64,000 bases of DNA from the NCBI RefSeq assembly GCF_003014495.1, contig NZ_PYGC01000002.1, forward strand, positions 248,001-312,000. The letters run 5' to 3'. This stretch comes from Prolixibacter denitrificans (GTDB lineage Bacteria > Bacteroidota > Bacteroidia > Bacteroidales > Prolixibacteraceae). The position numbers and the translations under genes were made by a program. Below are positions 29,901 to 39,173 of the stretch, piece by piece (within the stretch, counting starts at the first letter, position 1; each line of letters opens with the position of its first letter). The notes under the pieces are model-generated. The model saw nothing but the letters and a program-made list of their open reading frames with translations. It searched no databases and was not told the DNA's origin.

Positions 29901-30636
29901 GCTCGATGAAATTATAGAGAAGAAAATGTTGAAGGCGAGCGGCGTGTTTGGTTTGTGGCCTGCCAACTCGGTAGGCGAAGATATCGAGTTGTACACCGAT
30001 GAATCACGGACCGAAAAAGTAGGAACTTTCCATCATCTGCGTCAGCAAACCATCAAAAAGGAAAAGGGCAAGCCCAACTTTTGTCTCAGCGATTTTGTAG
30101 CGCCCAAGGATAGCGGCGTGAAAGATTACTGCGGAGGATTTGCGGTAACTGCCGGAATCGGTTTGGAGAAATGGGTGAAAGAATACAAGGAGGATCACAA
30201 TGACTACAAGGCCATTATGATTGAGGCACTCGCCGACCGTTTGGCCGAGGCTTTCGCCGAAAGGCTGCACGAAAGGGTCCGGAAAGAGTTTTGGGCGTAC
30301 GCTCCCGATGAAAACCTGACCAATGAAGAGCTGATTCGGGTGAAATACCAGGGAATCCGACCTGCACTGGGTTATCCGGCTTGCCCGGAACATTCCGAAA
30401 AGGCCAATTTGTTTAACCTGATGGATGTAGAGAAAAATACCGGCATAAAGCTCACGGAGCACTATGCGATGTACCCGGCAGCTTCGGTGAGCGGGCAGTA
30501 CTTCTCGCACCCCGACTCGATCTATTTTGGTGTGGATAAAGTCGGAAAAGAACAGGTGGAAGATTATGCCCGAAGGAAGAACGAATCGGTTGAATTCATC
30601 GAGAAATTCCTTCCGGTGAATTTGAATTACAAATAA
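26965..30636 (+). CDS. metH: Cobalamin-dependent methionine synthase
   Basis: A full-length 1223-residue MetH that transfers the methyl group of methyltetrahydrofolate to homocysteine. Domain order: homocysteine-binding barrel (about 10-325) with the zinc ligands Cys244 (GLNCSLG) and Cys307/Cys308 ([10 protein letters not shown]); folate-binding barrel (about 350-615, [12 protein letters not shown]); cobalamin cap and Rossmann domain with the cobalt ligand His757 in GDVHDIGKN; and the SAM-dependent reactivation domain (about 900-1223, with [10 protein letters not shown] near the C-terminus). The folate-reducing partner metF is 3.7 kb downstream on the same strand. Confidence 0.98.
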   Translation: MTSKYNIQEEIKKRVLVLDGAMGTMIQKYKLEEEDFRGTRFADWKQSLRGNNDLLSIVRPDIIRDIHEEFLEAGADILETNTFNANRISQSDYGMEELVYELNVASVKVAREAAEKYSTPDKPRFVAGSLGPTNKTASMSPDVNDPGFRAVSYNDLKETYREQVEGLLDGGVDLLLVETIFDTLNAKAALMAIDEALEARGIRKPVMVSGTITDASGRTLSGQTVEAFLNSVSHMDLLTIGLNCSLGAKDMRPYLEELGRKAPFYISAYPNAGLPNQFGEYDETPEMMAEQVKGFLDKSTVNIVGGCCGTTPDHIRELAKLAEKAQPHEKVHPEVAMRLSGLEPLTVNQMANFINVGERCNVAGSRKFARLIREEKYEEALSIAREMVEGGAQVIDVNLDDAMLDAKKEMVRFLNLLMAEPDIARLPIMIDSSKWEVIEAGLQCLQGKAIVNSISLKEGEEEFKAHAHKIKQYGAAVVVMAFDEEGQADSYERRIQICERAYRILTEDVQFPATDIIFDPNILTVGTGIDEHNNYAIDYIRATKWIKENLPEARVSGGVSNVSFAFRGNNVVREAMHSAFLYHAIKAGMDMGIVNPGMLQIYDEVPKDLLEHVEDVLLNRRPDATERLLEFAEKVKGTGQKEEKKDEWRELPVEKRLEHSLVKGLPDHVEEDLEEILPKFDAALNIIEGPLMDGMNIVGDLFGDGKMFLPQVIKSARVMKKAVAWLQPHIEREKALNGGEAKNRTKVLLATVKGDVHDIGKNIVGVVLACNNIEVIDLGVMVPTETILAKAEEEKVDLIGLSGLITPSLEEMVLVAREMENRNMNMPLIIGGATTSKIHTAVKIEPEYSQPVVHVKDASRAVGVVQSLVNREQKYINDIKTEYEGIREFHGNKKPKSYLTFEQAKKNAFRPDWKTQPVYTPNFTGVKVFDDYPLEELRDYIDWTFFFLAWELRAHFPDVLDDPKMGKEARKLFADANAMLDEIIEKKMLKASGVFGLWPANSVGEDIELYTDESRTEKVGTFHHLRQQTIKKEKGKPNFCLSDFVAPKDSGVKDYCGGFAVTAGIGLEKWVKEYKEDHNDYKAIMIEALADRLAEAFAERLHERVRKEFWAYAPDENLTNEELIRVKYQGIRPALGYPACPEHSEKANLFNLMDVEKNTGIKLTEHYAMYPAASVSGQYFSHPDSIYFGVDKVGKEQVEDYARRKNESVEFIEKFLPVNLNYK

Positions 30637-30649
30637 GATTGAGATGAAG

Positions 30650-30681
30650 AGAGGGAATCAAAGAAAGGTTCCCTCTTATTT
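30650..30681 (+). terminator. Terminator of metH
   Basis: AGAGGGAA (30650-30657) pairs perfectly with TTCCCTCT (30669-30676) and is followed by TATTTC. The right arm reaches the stop codon of the opposing gene, so the two convergent genes share this hairpin. Confidence 0.65.
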
Positions 30682-32187
30682 CAATAATACTTTCCCGGCT
30701 GTAATTTCAACACCGATTTTCTGATTGTCGGTGGTGTACACTACTCTTCCCGAAGTTGTCACCTGATTGCTGTTATAATTCGCTGTTCCGGTTATGACAA
30801 CCAAAGCATAATCGGGGCTTCCAACATAGTCTGGCTTAGCATTGCCAATTCTTGTGGCGGTGGAACTAACAACACCGGCCAGAAAATCCCCGGCCTGGTA
30901 TGTCCTGATTTTACCTGTCGATGGATCGATTCCGGCAATGTCGCCTACTGACAGGGTTCCTTCAGCGGGCATGTATTCAGCGTAAGAACCTGGGCCGGCA
31001 CTGATAAATGCATGTTGGTTAACCGTGATATTTTCGTTGATATTGAAAACTTCAGAGGTGTCAGATTCTGCATCGAAGGTGAACTTTCCGGAGGTCGTCA
31101 GATGCAGAAAGTTGCCTGAATTCGTATTGGTGATGCGGAACAGATTGTTGTTATTATCCACATCCCATTCATTATCGCCCTTCTTCAACATTAAAATGGA
31201 ACGTTTACCGGTGGCAACAGACTGTATGAGGATATTGGCAGGACCATTGTCTGATTGAATGGTGACCGGATAGTTTCCGGTGTGTAATTGTGCCGTGCCC
31301 ATGTTCAATTCCGAGGCTTTACCGTGAATCCATGTGTCCGCATAGATGTCATTTTCCGATGGTGTAGAGGGAGATCCGGTAGAGAATTTGCCGTTAATCT
31401 GCAGGTCAGCACTGTGCGTTTCGATGCGGGCAGTATCGTTCCCCCACGGAAACTCAAAACGGGTTTGAATGAAGCCTGAAGAATCTTCACTTTCAATGGA
31501 AAAATGTTGATGCAAACGGGTTGGGTAATGCAGATAATAGTGTGCGACCATGGCTATTTTGCCATCATCATGTTTGTTGTACCACACCACAGCTGTTTTC
31601 GCTGTATCGGCTGGCCATTTCATTTTAATAAGCGCCGATTCCGGCAAATGCGACTGATCGGTCTGTAAACGCATTCTTCCGTTATCTCTTATCTCCAATG
31701 CAAAGGTTGAATCTGCCGAGCCAATCGATACTTTTCTTTGTGTATAAAGATTGTTTCCTGAAACCTGCCAGTTGGAACTATCAATAACGGTTTTCGCATG
31801 TAAAGCAATTGGAACCGGATGGAGATCGGCATAACCCAGGTCAAAAGTATTTCGGTCGCTCACCGAATGGGCTGTTATATGAAACACGTAGTTTTGGGAC
31901 TGACTCCAGTCGATATTTTCGAAACTCCCGGTAACCGGTGTGCCTGCTCCGATGGATGCGTAGAAATATCCTGCCTGATTAGTTGTTACGGTTTGTTGTT
32001 CTTCGTACACAACTTGCGAATGGTCGACAGCAGAAACAAGTTGGAAATCCATTTCCAGCGATTCGTTAGCAGGAACCGTACCATCATCATTTTGTATTAT
32101 TCCTTCAAACGGGAGATAGTAAGGCGACTGTGCCATTGCTAAGAATGGTAACAGAAACATGGCGATAATAACGATTGTCTTCTGCAT
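30676..32187 (-). CDS. Exported fibre-like protein, paralogue 1
   Basis: A 503-residue protein with a signal peptide (LLPFLAMAQ). The first about 135 residues form a beta domain common in Bacteroidota exported proteins (FEGIIQNDDGTVPANESLEM through ADLHPVPIALHAKT). The middle is a repetitive beta-rich region. The last about 110 residues (AEYMPAEGTLSVGDIAGIDP, KIRTYQAGDFLAGVVSS) resemble the Peptidase_G2 / intramolecular chaperone type domain of phage tail fibres; this is a resemblance by eye. The gene lies 3 bp after its paralogue at 32191-33690. No Por sorting domain is present, so how it is held outside is unclear; it may assemble with the small sorting-domain protein at 33708. Confidence 0.7.
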   Translation of the reverse strand: MQKTIVIIAMFLLPFLAMAQSPYYLPFEGIIQNDDGTVPANESLEMDFQLVSAVDHSQVVYEEQQTVTTNQAGYFYASIGAGTPVTGSFENIDWSQSQNYVFHITAHSVSDRNTFDLGYADLHPVPIALHAKTVIDSSNWQVSGNNLYTQRKVSIGSADSTFALEIRDNGRMRLQTDQSHLPESALIKMKWPADTAKTAVVWYNKHDDGKIAMVAHYYLHYPTRLHQHFSIESEDSSGFIQTRFEFPWGNDTARIETHSADLQINGKFSTGSPSTPSENDIYADTWIHGKASELNMGTAQLHTGNYPVTIQSDNGPANILIQSVATGKRSILMLKKGDNEWDVDNNNNLFRITNTNSGNFLHLTTSGKFTFDAESDTSEVFNINENITVNQHAFISAGPGSYAEYMPAEGTLSVGDIAGIDPSTGKIRTYQAGDFLAGVVSSTATRIGNAKPDYVGSPDYALVVITGTANYNSNQVTTSGRVVYTTDNQKIGVEITAGKVLLK

Positions 32188-32190
32188 AGC

Positions 32191-33690
32191 TTAGCGGATG
32201 AATAGGTTTCCGTTACTGAGAATATAACCAATGAGTTTCCCGTCTGGGGTGAGAGCCTTGTGTCCGTCGATTTGAATAGCGCCCGAGTTGACTGTAAATT
32301 GACCATGCGTGCCTACCAGAATATCTCCGGTGGAGTTTTGATGGTTGGCAATAAAAGCAGCGTTTTCGGTAGCCACACCGATGAACTCATCTCCTGCCTG
32401 GTAATCTCTCAGTTCTCCGGTTGCTGGATTTAGTCCAACCAAATCTCCGGCCGGACAACTGCCAGATAATGTCATATAGGATGCGGTGCCTCTGGTTCCT
32501 GAAATAAAACTGTTTCCAACAGAAACTTTTACATTTCCTGCTACATCTACTTTTTCAGTCGGAGCGACGATGCCAATTCCCAGGTTACCATTTTGTGCCA
32601 TGGTTATTACATCCTGGTCATTATAGAAAATATGCAGGTTGTCGTTATTCTCAATTTTCCAGGTATTGTCTCCTTTTTTAAGCAAAATAGCAGCTGGTGC
32701 ACTTCCGGTTGCCTGGTTGAGGAGCAGTTGCGCATTTTTTGATTCCTGGTATATTTCCATTTCGGCATATTCCTCTACTCCCGTATTTTCCCAGTCCTTG
32801 TCACCAATTCCCAGCTTTTTCCCTGCACCAATGTATACGTCACCGTAAAATGCGGTTTGGCCGGGACTACCACTCGTTCCGACGATGAATTTTTTACTGC
32901 CGCTCACCTTGAATTCACTGTTGGTGGTAGAGAGTTCCACTTTATTGTATCCCCATGGAATGTTAAAACGGGGAATCAGGTTTCCTTTCGAATCGGAGGT
33001 TGCGATGCAAAATACGCTGTCGGGTTCTCCGTTGATGCCCAAACGGTAAGTATAAAGCGCTGCCCGGGGATTATCGTTCTTATCCACCCACATAATGGCG
33101 GGTTTGGCGGAGTCGGATTTCCATTTGAGTTTTATCATGGCGCTCTCATTCAGGCGGGTCAAGGTTGTTTTAAAACGAACCGCTTTGTTTACACCGAAAT
33201 CGAGAGCCTCTTCCGGTTTGTCTGTACCGATTCCTACATTCCCGGCAGTATAGGAAAGTTGGTTACTTTGCAACTTCCATCCGGGATTGGAGTTGCCGGC
33301 AGCAAGTGCAAAAGGAACCGCATGGATGGGTTCTTTCTTAAAAACACGGTATCCGTTACCATCTTTCATATCGATGGAGATTTGTATGAATACTGTTCCC
33401 TGTGTCCAGTCAATGTCGTTAAGACTGCCACTGGCATCTGTGCCATTTCCGACAACGAGTTCAAGCATCCCGGTTGGTGACGTCGTTAGATTTTGTGATT
33501 CTGAATAAATCGGAGTGGACGAATTTTCGCCTTGCGTTAATTCAATTTGGCAATCAATATTTTGATTGATCACCGGTTGGTTGTTCTCATCGGTTAATTG
33601 TGTCTGATAAAGAAATCCGGGCCTTTCCTGTGCCTGCGATATTGATATCACTAACAAGAAAAGCAATAATGTGAGCTTTGATTTCAACAT
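32191..33690 (-). CDS. Exported fibre-like protein, paralogue 2
   Basis: A 499-residue protein from the ATG at 33690, where a good signal peptide starts (LLLFLLVISISQAQ); the open frame extends 26 codons further upstream but overlaps the previous gene. It has the same plan as the 503-residue neighbour: N-terminal beta domain (YQTQLTDENNQPVINQNIDC to EPIHAVPFALAAG), middle segments NVGIGTDKPEEALDFGV and NLGIGIVAPTEKVDVAGNV typical of phage-fibre-like Bacteroidota proteins, and a C-terminal domain with GDLVGLNPATGELRDYQAGD. The segments ESAMIKLKW and ILLKKGDNTW recur in both proteins, showing tandem duplication followed by divergence. Function unknown; adhesion is a guess. Confidence 0.7.
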   Translation of the reverse strand: MLKSKLTLLLFLLVISISQAQERPGFLYQTQLTDENNQPVINQNIDCQIELTQGENSSTPIYSESQNLTTSPTGMLELVVGNGTDASGSLNDIDWTQGTVFIQISIDMKDGNGYRVFKKEPIHAVPFALAAGNSNPGWKLQSNQLSYTAGNVGIGTDKPEEALDFGVNKAVRFKTTLTRLNESAMIKLKWKSDSAKPAIMWVDKNDNPRAALYTYRLGINGEPDSVFCIATSDSKGNLIPRFNIPWGYNKVELSTTNSEFKVSGSKKFIVGTSGSPGQTAFYGDVYIGAGKKLGIGDKDWENTGVEEYAEMEIYQESKNAQLLLNQATGSAPAAILLKKGDNTWKIENNDNLHIFYNDQDVITMAQNGNLGIGIVAPTEKVDVAGNVKVSVGNSFISGTRGTASYMTLSGSCPAGDLVGLNPATGELRDYQAGDEFIGVATENAAFIANHQNSTGDILVGTHGQFTVNSGAIQIDGHKALTPDGKLIGYILSNGNLFIR

Positions 33691-33707
33691 GAGGAAAAGG
33701 ATAGGGA

Positions 33708-34178
33708 TTAATGTTTCTTTATGAGTTTTCGCGTATCGACAACCTGATGTGTCTGTCTGTCGACGCATCGAAGAAGATATATTCCATCGGCTAGCCCCGA
33801 GAGATTTAATTCCTGACTATTGGTTACGTTGGAAATAGTTGAAATGGCCATGCCGGTTATGTCGTAAATGGTAATGTCCACGGGGGCAAGGTTGTTGACC
33901 AGCTTGATGTTCAGCGTTTCGCTAAACGGATTTGGATAAAACCGGTTTTTTGATTTTACTTTTTCGTCAACGAAATTTGCTTGTGTTTTCATTGCCGGGA
34001 TTGGATATCCCAACAGCTGAAAACCGGTTGCATTGCTTCCTGAAAAGCCACCGATTCTCCAATGCATAACAGTGCTTCCCTGATGCTTTTCTCCGCCTGA
34101 TACGGACATCGTCAAGGATTGTGAGTAAGAATATGAGGTAAAAAGCAAGGTAAAGGCAAGGGAAAAAAGGTACCTCAT
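33708..34178 (-). CDS. Small exported protein with type IX sorting domain
   Basis: A 156-residue protein starting at the ATG at 34178 (a TTG two codons upstream is in frame). It has a signal peptide (LAFTLLFTSYSYSQ), a short region with SVSGGEKHQGSTVMHWRIGG, and then a Por-type C-terminal sorting domain from about 85 (RFYPNPFSETLNIKL, ITIYDITGMAI, LADGIYLLRC, ending in lysines). The protein is little more than a signal and sorting domain, so it may be a small surface component or anchor for the fibre-like proteins encoded immediately after it. The gene leads the three-gene leftward cassette. Confidence 0.75.
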   Translation of the reverse strand: MRYLFSLAFTLLFTSYSYSQSLTMSVSGGEKHQGSTVMHWRIGGFSGSNATGFQLLGYPIPAMKTQANFVDEKVKSKNRFYPNPFSETLNIKLVNNLAPVDITIYDITGMAISTISNVTNSQELNLSGLADGIYLLRCVDRQTHQVVDTRKLIKKH

Positions 34179-34303
34179 ATACAATATGTCAGTTACATCA
34201 TAGAACGGCTAAATATAGAAAATTCCAGTCAAACAAAATGTTATTATAATACTAACTTATGCATTTGTTATCCTATTGAGTCGCTTCACTTCATTGCAAT
34301 TTG

Positions 34304-34311
34304 TAATTTTG
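34304..34311 (+). promoter_or_regulatory. Likely metF -7 box
   Basis: TAATTTTG fits TAnnTTTG exactly. The nearest upstream TTG (34276-34278) is slightly far at 25 bp. The predicted leader is about 75 bases. Confidence 0.4.
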
Positions 34312-34393
34312 TAAGGAGATACTAATGAAGAACTGAAAGAAGGAGATCATCAGATTAAGATGGTTTTTGTGTGGACGAAAAAATAATTTTTGA

Positions 34394-35347
34394 ATGAACG
34401 TAAGCGACATTATCACCCAGTCTGATAAAACGGTTTTTTCTTTTGAACTTTTGCCGCCGCTGAAAGGACAGAATGCCGATAAACTTTATCGAACTATCGA
34501 AGATTTGCTGGAGTTTGACCCCAAATATATCAACATTACCACCCATCGCGATGAGATGGAATACCGCACATTGCCCAACGGATTGCATGAAAGGCGGACC
34601 ATCCGGAAAAGACCGGGAACGGTAGCTATTGCTGCTTCCATCCAGTATAAGTATGGCGTGCCGGTTGTTCCGCATGTGGTTTGTGGTGGATTCACGAAGG
34701 AAGAAACCGAGAATATGCTTATCGACCTCAATTTTATGGGCGTTAAAAATGTGTTGGCTCTTCGGGGTGATAAACTGAAGTCGGAGAATATATTTAAGCC
34801 GGAGCCGGAAGGTCATGCTTACGCCAGCGATTTGGTGAAGCAGATTGTCGATTTGCGGCATGGAAAATACCTTGACCCGGAATTGAAAAACAACACTCCC
34901 ATGGATTTCTGTATTGGCGTGGCGGGTTACCCCGAAAAACATGCGGAAGCAACCAACCCGGATGTGGATTTGCTGAACCTGAAAAGGAAGGTAGAAGCTG
35001 GTGCCGATTACATTGTTACCCAGATGTTTTTTGATAATCAGAAATACTACGATTTTGTCGATAAGTGCCGGGCAGCCGGTATTACGGTTCCGATTATTCC
35101 GGGCATAAAACCTCTTTCAAGGAAGAACCAGGTGTCGGTGTTGCCGGGAATCTTCAGCATCGATATTCCGGAAGAGTTCGCCAAAGAAGTGAGGAAGTGT
35201 AAAAACAATGATGAAGCCCGTGAAGTGGGAACCGAATGGGCCATTCACCAGGCAAAGGATTTGATTGCCCACAACGCGCCATGCTTGCATGTGTACACAT
35301 ACGGAATCTCTGATAATACACGGCAAATTGCCAAAGCGGTATTCTGA
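34394..35347 (+). CDS. metF: Methylenetetrahydrofolate reductase
   Basis: A 317-residue MTHFR, the usual bacterial length. FSFELLPPLKG near the N-terminus carries the conserved Glu, ITTHRDE the early barrel strand, LALRGDK the flavin-contacting segment, and ADYIVTQMFFDN plus PIIPGIKPLS the later conserved strands. It reduces methylene-THF to methyl-THF, the methyl donor used by MetH encoded upstream. Three opposite-strand genes separate the pair here. Confidence 0.96.
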   Translation: MNVSDIITQSDKTVFSFELLPPLKGQNADKLYRTIEDLLEFDPKYINITTHRDEMEYRTLPNGLHERRTIRKRPGTVAIAASIQYKYGVPVVPHVVCGGFTKEETENMLIDLNFMGVKNVLALRGDKLKSENIFKPEPEGHAYASDLVKQIVDLRHGKYLDPELKNNTPMDFCIGVAGYPEKHAEATNPDVDLLNLKRKVEAGADYIVTQMFFDNQKYYDFVDKCRAAGITVPIIPGIKPLSRKNQVSVLPGIFSIDIPEEFAKEVRKCKNNDEAREVGTEWAIHQAKDLIAHNAPCLHVYTYGISDNTRQIAKAVF

Positions 35348-35370
35348 CGACTAAAAAATATTCGAACAGG

Positions 35371-35405
35371 TAGCCTGTCTCTTGTTTGGAGGCAGGCTAT
35401 TTTTA
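35371..35405 (+). terminator. Terminator of metF
   Basis: TAGCCTG (35371-35377) pairs with CAGGCTA (35393-35399), followed by TTTTTA. It overlaps the last codons of the convergent acetyltransferase gene. Confidence 0.75.
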
Positions 35406-35912
35406 ATCCACTCCGATCACTTTGCTGCGTCGTTCCATGATCACTGTGTCGCGCCAAATGCCATTCATTTTGCCCACTTTTTCGCGATAGCCCACGGTGC
35501 GAAAATCATACTTTTCGTGAAGTTTGATACTGGCTTCGTTTTCCCGAAAAATGCTCGATTGCAGCGTCCAGAATCCTGCTTTCTCACTTGCTTCGATGAG
35601 GTTCTGCATAAGTCGGTTTCCAACTCCCCGGCCGCGGAAATTTTTCCTGATATAAACACTCACTTCGGCTACACCAGCATAAACCGGCCTTGACGAAACA
35701 GACGATAATGCAGCCCATCCGGCAACTGTTTTTCCAACAGAGGCAATAAGCCGACAGGATTGAATGTGTCCGCTATTCCATTCTTCCCAGGTTGGAACGG
35801 TTTGCTGGAAGGTGGCGTTTCCGGTTTCGAGGCCTTCAGCGTAAATGCGGGCGACTTCCGGCCAATCTTCCTGTGTCATGGCACGAAGATCTATAGATGT
35901 TGTTGTATTCAT
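35403..35912 (-). CDS. GNAT N-acetyltransferase, phosphinothricin-acetyltransferase-like
   Basis: A 169-residue single-domain acetyltransferase. The N-terminal segment LRAMTQEDWPEVARIYAEGLETGNATFQ and the acetyl-CoA-binding loop VYIRKNFRGRGVGNRLMQNL (motif A, [RQ]xxGxG) are typical of the Pat/YncA branch of GNAT enzymes, which acetylate small amines such as methionine sulfoximine and related amino acid analogues. The real substrate cannot be inferred. Convergent with metF, sharing its terminator region. Confidence 0.88.
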   Translation of the reverse strand: MNTTTSIDLRAMTQEDWPEVARIYAEGLETGNATFQQTVPTWEEWNSGHIQSCRLIASVGKTVAGWAALSSVSSRPVYAGVAEVSVYIRKNFRGRGVGNRLMQNLIEASEKAGFWTLQSSIFRENEASIKLHEKYDFRTVGYREKVGKMNGIWRDTVIMERRSKVIGVD

Positions 35913-36223
35913 TGTTGCGGATAATTACCGTGATGAAGGTAGGATCTGTTGCCTGAAAAATGATCGCCTGTTGAACGATTTATGGTTTTGTTAATATCCG
36001 ATTGAAAACTCAACGAAGAGCTTTAGTGTTTGAGTGAGAAGTATCCGGAAGGTCATGAAAACAGCGTTTTTCTACTACCGTGATTCTGTTTCCTGGAAAA
36101 ACCGCGAACCTCAAAAAAAACTGTTGAAAATGGAGAATGAAGGTTTGCCTTTCCTTTTTCATTTTATGATAACAGAATTAGGAAATTTCCGTTAACTTCA
36201 TTCGTTAAAATCATAACCCATAT
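35913..36223. other. Intergenic region before rnr
   Basis: No known element is recognised in these 311 bases. A 46-codon ATG frame lies at 36055-36195 (starting MKTAFFYYRDSVSWKNREPQ), ending 28 bases before rnr. It has no recognisable family and no clear promoter, so I give it about a one in five chance of being translated. Confidence 0.4.
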
Positions 36224-38371
36224 ATGGTCAAGAAGAAAAAAAAGAAGAAGAAACTAAGATTCAATAAAGCCGGCCTGAAAAAGGCGGTGCTTGATATTTT
36301 TTACGCCAACCCGAAAAAGACTTTCAACTACAAACAGCTATCAGCTGAACTTTTCATCCGCGATATGCCGACCAAAAAGCTGATTCATGTCGTGCTGGAG
36401 GAGTTGAGAGATAATGAAAACCTCGAGGAAATTAGTCGGGGTAAATATAAGCTGCGCTCGAAAGGCGGTTACATTAACGGAGTGGTCGAACTGACGCAGC
36501 AAGGCTTTGGTTTTGTGATTTCCGATGAAATCGATCAGGATGTATTCGTTTCGGCAGCCAACCTGAAAAGGGCAATGCATGGCGACAAGGTGAAGGTTTA
36601 CCTTTATGCCCGACGGAAGAAACACAACCCGGAAGGCGAAGTGGTCGAGATTTTGGAACGGGCCAAAACCACTTTCGTGGGAACGGTCGAAGTTTCGAAA
36701 TTTCATGCTTTCCTGATTCCGACACAAAAGACGCCGTTCGATCTTTTTATTCCGAAAGAAAAACTAAACGGTGCGAAAAACGGACAAAAAGCTATTGCGA
36801 AAATTCTGGAGTGGCCCGAACGTGCTAAAAATCCGTATGCCGAAATTGTAGAAGTGCTGGGAGATGTGGGCGAAAATGAAACGGAAATGCACGCTATCCT
36901 GGCGGAGTTTGACTTGCCGTATAAATTTCCCGGTAAGGTGGAGAAAGCAGCTGAGCAAATTCCCTTGGAAATCCCGAAAGAGGAATATGCCAACCGGCGC
37001 GATTTCCGCAAGGTTCCAACTTTTACCATCGACCCGGCTGACGCCAAGGATTTCGACGATGCGCTCTCGGTTCAAAAGCTTGACAACGGTTTCTGGGAGG
37101 TCGGGGTGCACATTGCTGATGTGACGCATTACGTGCAACCGAATTCGATTCTCGAGGAAGAAGCGTACAACCGGGCAACTTCGGTTTACCTGGTCGATCG
37201 CGTGGTGCCCATGTTGCCCGAAAGACTCTCGAACGGCGTTTGTTCGCTGCGGCCCAACGAGGATAAGCTTTGCTTTTCGGCCGTTTTCCAGTTGGACGAT
37301 AACGCGAAAGTTCATCACCGGTGGTTTGGACGGACGGTCATTCATTCCGACCGGCGCTTTGCTTACGAAGAGGCGCAGGAAGTGATCGAAACGGGCGAAG
37401 GAGATATGAAAGAGGAAATCCTGACGCTCGACCGATTGGCGAAAGAGTTGCGGAATCAACGGTTCCAGAACGGTTCCATTTCGTTCGATCGCATCGAGGT
37501 GAAATTCGATATCGATGAGGACGGAAAACCGCTGGGCATTATTTTCAAAGTATCAAAAGATGCCAACAAACTCATCGAAGAGTTCATGTTGCTGGCCAAC
37601 AAATATGTGGCGGAATTCATTGGAAAGCCAACGCCGAACAAAAAAGCGAAAACGTTCGTGTATCGTATTCACGATAAGCCCGATCCGGATAAGCTCGATT
37701 CGTTCAACCATTTCATCAAACGTTTTGGTTATGGTATTCAAACCAATAATCCGAAAGCTGTTTCCGATTCGATGAACAAACTCCTGACAAATGTCGAAGG
37801 GAAGAAAGAACAGAATGTGATCGAAACATTGGCCATTCGTACCATGGCTAGGGCCGAATATTCAACCCGGAACATCGGTCACTATGGTTTGTCTTTCGAG
37901 TACTACACGCATTTTACCTCGCCTATTCGCCGTTATCCGGATATGATGGTGCATCGCCTCCTGGCCCGTTATCTCGATGGTGGTCGTTCGGTAGTGGCCC
38001 AGAAATGGGAAGAGATGTGTAAACATTCGTCCGATATGGAAGTGCGGGCCAGTAATGCCGAGCGGTCGTCGGTGAAATACAAGCAGGTTGAGTTCATGAG
38101 TGACCATGTTGGAGAAGAATTCAAAGGCGTTATTTCCGGTGTAACTGACTGGGGGATTTACGTTGAATTGGAAGAAAACAAATGCGAGGGTATGGTTCCT
38201 CTACGCGATTTGACCGACGATTTTTACGAGTTTGACGAGAAAAACTATTGCATTATCGGAAGTCATACGCACAAACGCTACCAACTGGGCGATGAAGTAA
38301 ATGTGGAAATTGTTCGTACCAACCTACAGAAGAAACAAATGGATTTTCGTTTGGTAGAAGATGGTGAATAA
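36224..38371 (+). CDS. rnr: Ribonuclease R
   Basis: A 715-residue 3'-5' exoribonuclease. It begins with a run of eight lysines, then a winged-helix-like segment (about 12-85), cold-shock RNA-binding domains (about 85-250, GFGFVISDEIDQDVFVSA), the RNB catalytic domain (about 260-600) with the metal-binding aspartates in TIDPADAKDFDDALS, and a C-terminal S1 domain (about 630-710, GVISGVTDWGIYVELEENKC). RNase R degrades structured RNA, including defective rRNA and mRNA. The lysine-rich N-terminus is unusual in being a pure homopolymer. Confidence 0.96.
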   Translation: MVKKKKKKKKLRFNKAGLKKAVLDIFYANPKKTFNYKQLSAELFIRDMPTKKLIHVVLEELRDNENLEEISRGKYKLRSKGGYINGVVELTQQGFGFVISDEIDQDVFVSAANLKRAMHGDKVKVYLYARRKKHNPEGEVVEILERAKTTFVGTVEVSKFHAFLIPTQKTPFDLFIPKEKLNGAKNGQKAIAKILEWPERAKNPYAEIVEVLGDVGENETEMHAILAEFDLPYKFPGKVEKAAEQIPLEIPKEEYANRRDFRKVPTFTIDPADAKDFDDALSVQKLDNGFWEVGVHIADVTHYVQPNSILEEEAYNRATSVYLVDRVVPMLPERLSNGVCSLRPNEDKLCFSAVFQLDDNAKVHHRWFGRTVIHSDRRFAYEEAQEVIETGEGDMKEEILTLDRLAKELRNQRFQNGSISFDRIEVKFDIDEDGKPLGIIFKVSKDANKLIEEFMLLANKYVAEFIGKPTPNKKAKTFVYRIHDKPDPDKLDSFNHFIKRFGYGIQTNNPKAVSDSMNKLLTNVEGKKEQNVIETLAIRTMARAEYSTRNIGHYGLSFEYYTHFTSPIRRYPDMMVHRLLARYLDGGRSVVAQKWEEMCKHSSDMEVRASNAERSSVKYKQVEFMSDHVGEEFKGVISGVTDWGIYVELEENKCEGMVPLRDLTDDFYEFDEKNYCIIGSHTHKRYQLGDEVNVEIVRTNLQKKQMDFRLVEDGE

Positions 38372-38478
38372 CATATTTTTTTCGTTATTCCATGAAATTA
38401 CCCGTGGTTTGGGTTGGTTTACAGGTGTTTTCATTATCTTGTGGTGAACAGTCGGGGCGAAAGTTCGAAAAAATCATC

Positions 38479-38486
38479 TATATTTG
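38479..38486 (+). promoter_or_regulatory. -7 box of the TetR gene
   Basis: TATATTTG is a perfect match to the Bacteroidota -7 element. It predicts transcription from about 38493, which makes the ATG at 38510 the only usable start of the regulator gene. Confidence 0.5.
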
Positions 38487-38509
38487 GCCCAATAGTAAGT
38501 AAAATAGAA

Positions 38510-39112
38510 ATGAGTACTGAAAACGGAAGTTCAAAGCGCGATGCCGTTCGGGAAAACATTCTGACCATTGCACAGGAGATTTTTAGTAAATACGGTTACA
38601 AAAAAACCACACTTGACGACATAGCCAACGCCGTCAGGAAAGGTAAAAGCTCCCTGTATTATTATTTCAGCAGTAAAGAGGATTTGTTCCAGGAAGTGGT
38701 GCAGAAGGAAGCCGACATACTCCGGGCTGAATTATCGAAGGTGCTCTTGAAGAATATCAGTCCTGAAGAGAAGCTGAAGGACTATATCATGACCAAAATT
38801 ACCACCTACCGGCAGCTGGCCAATTTCTACAACGCCATTGAAAACGATTTGGCTGCGGTGGAGTTTGTGGATAAAATCAAGTCGCAATATGACCAGGAAG
38901 AAATTCGGATGATGAAGCGTATTTTGCTGGAAGGGGCCCGTCGTGGGAAATTTGCCGTACGCGATTTTACGCTGGTGGCTATCGGGATTACCACTGCTAT
39001 TCGCGGACTGGAAATGCCGCTTTCGGCCGGCCCTTACAAATCAACTGACCTGGAGAAAAGTGTGGACGCGATTGTCCGCATCATCAATTATGGTATCATG
39101 AAACGGGATTGA
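38510..39112 (+). CDS. TetR/AcrR-family transcriptional regulator
   Basis: A 200-residue regulator. The N-terminal helix-turn-helix reads ILTIAQEIFSKYGYKKTTLD followed by IANAVRKGKSSLYYYFSSKE, the standard TetR signature. The C-terminal ligand domain is all helical and unassigned. The frame is open upstream to 38414 but a promoter box at 38479 falls inside that extension, so I take the ATG at 38510. No adjacent efflux pump or metabolic operon identifies its target; it stands alone between rnr and a convergent radical SAM gene. Confidence 0.88.
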   Translation: MSTENGSSKRDAVRENILTIAQEIFSKYGYKKTTLDDIANAVRKGKSSLYYYFSSKEDLFQEVVQKEADILRAELSKVLLKNISPEEKLKDYIMTKITTYRQLANFYNAIENDLAAVEFVDKIKSQYDQEEIRMMKRILLEGARRGKFAVRDFTLVAIGITTAIRGLEMPLSAGPYKSTDLEKSVDAIVRIINYGIMKRD

Positions 39113-39137
39113 TTTCCCCGAAAGATAAACGAACCTA

Positions 39138-39164
39138 ACCTGTCGATCCTCGGCAGGTTTTTTT
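39138..39164 (+). terminator. Terminator of the TetR gene
   Basis: ACCTGTCG (39138-39145) pairs with CGGCAGGT (39151-39158) with one G-U pair and is followed by seven T residues. Confidence 0.8.
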
Positions 39165-39173
39165 ATGCCTGTT

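Noticed and set aside
32191-33690. Prophage tail-fibre remnant
   Set aside because: Although the plan is fibre-like, both proteins carry signal peptides, lie beside a type IX sorting protein and no other phage gene is present.
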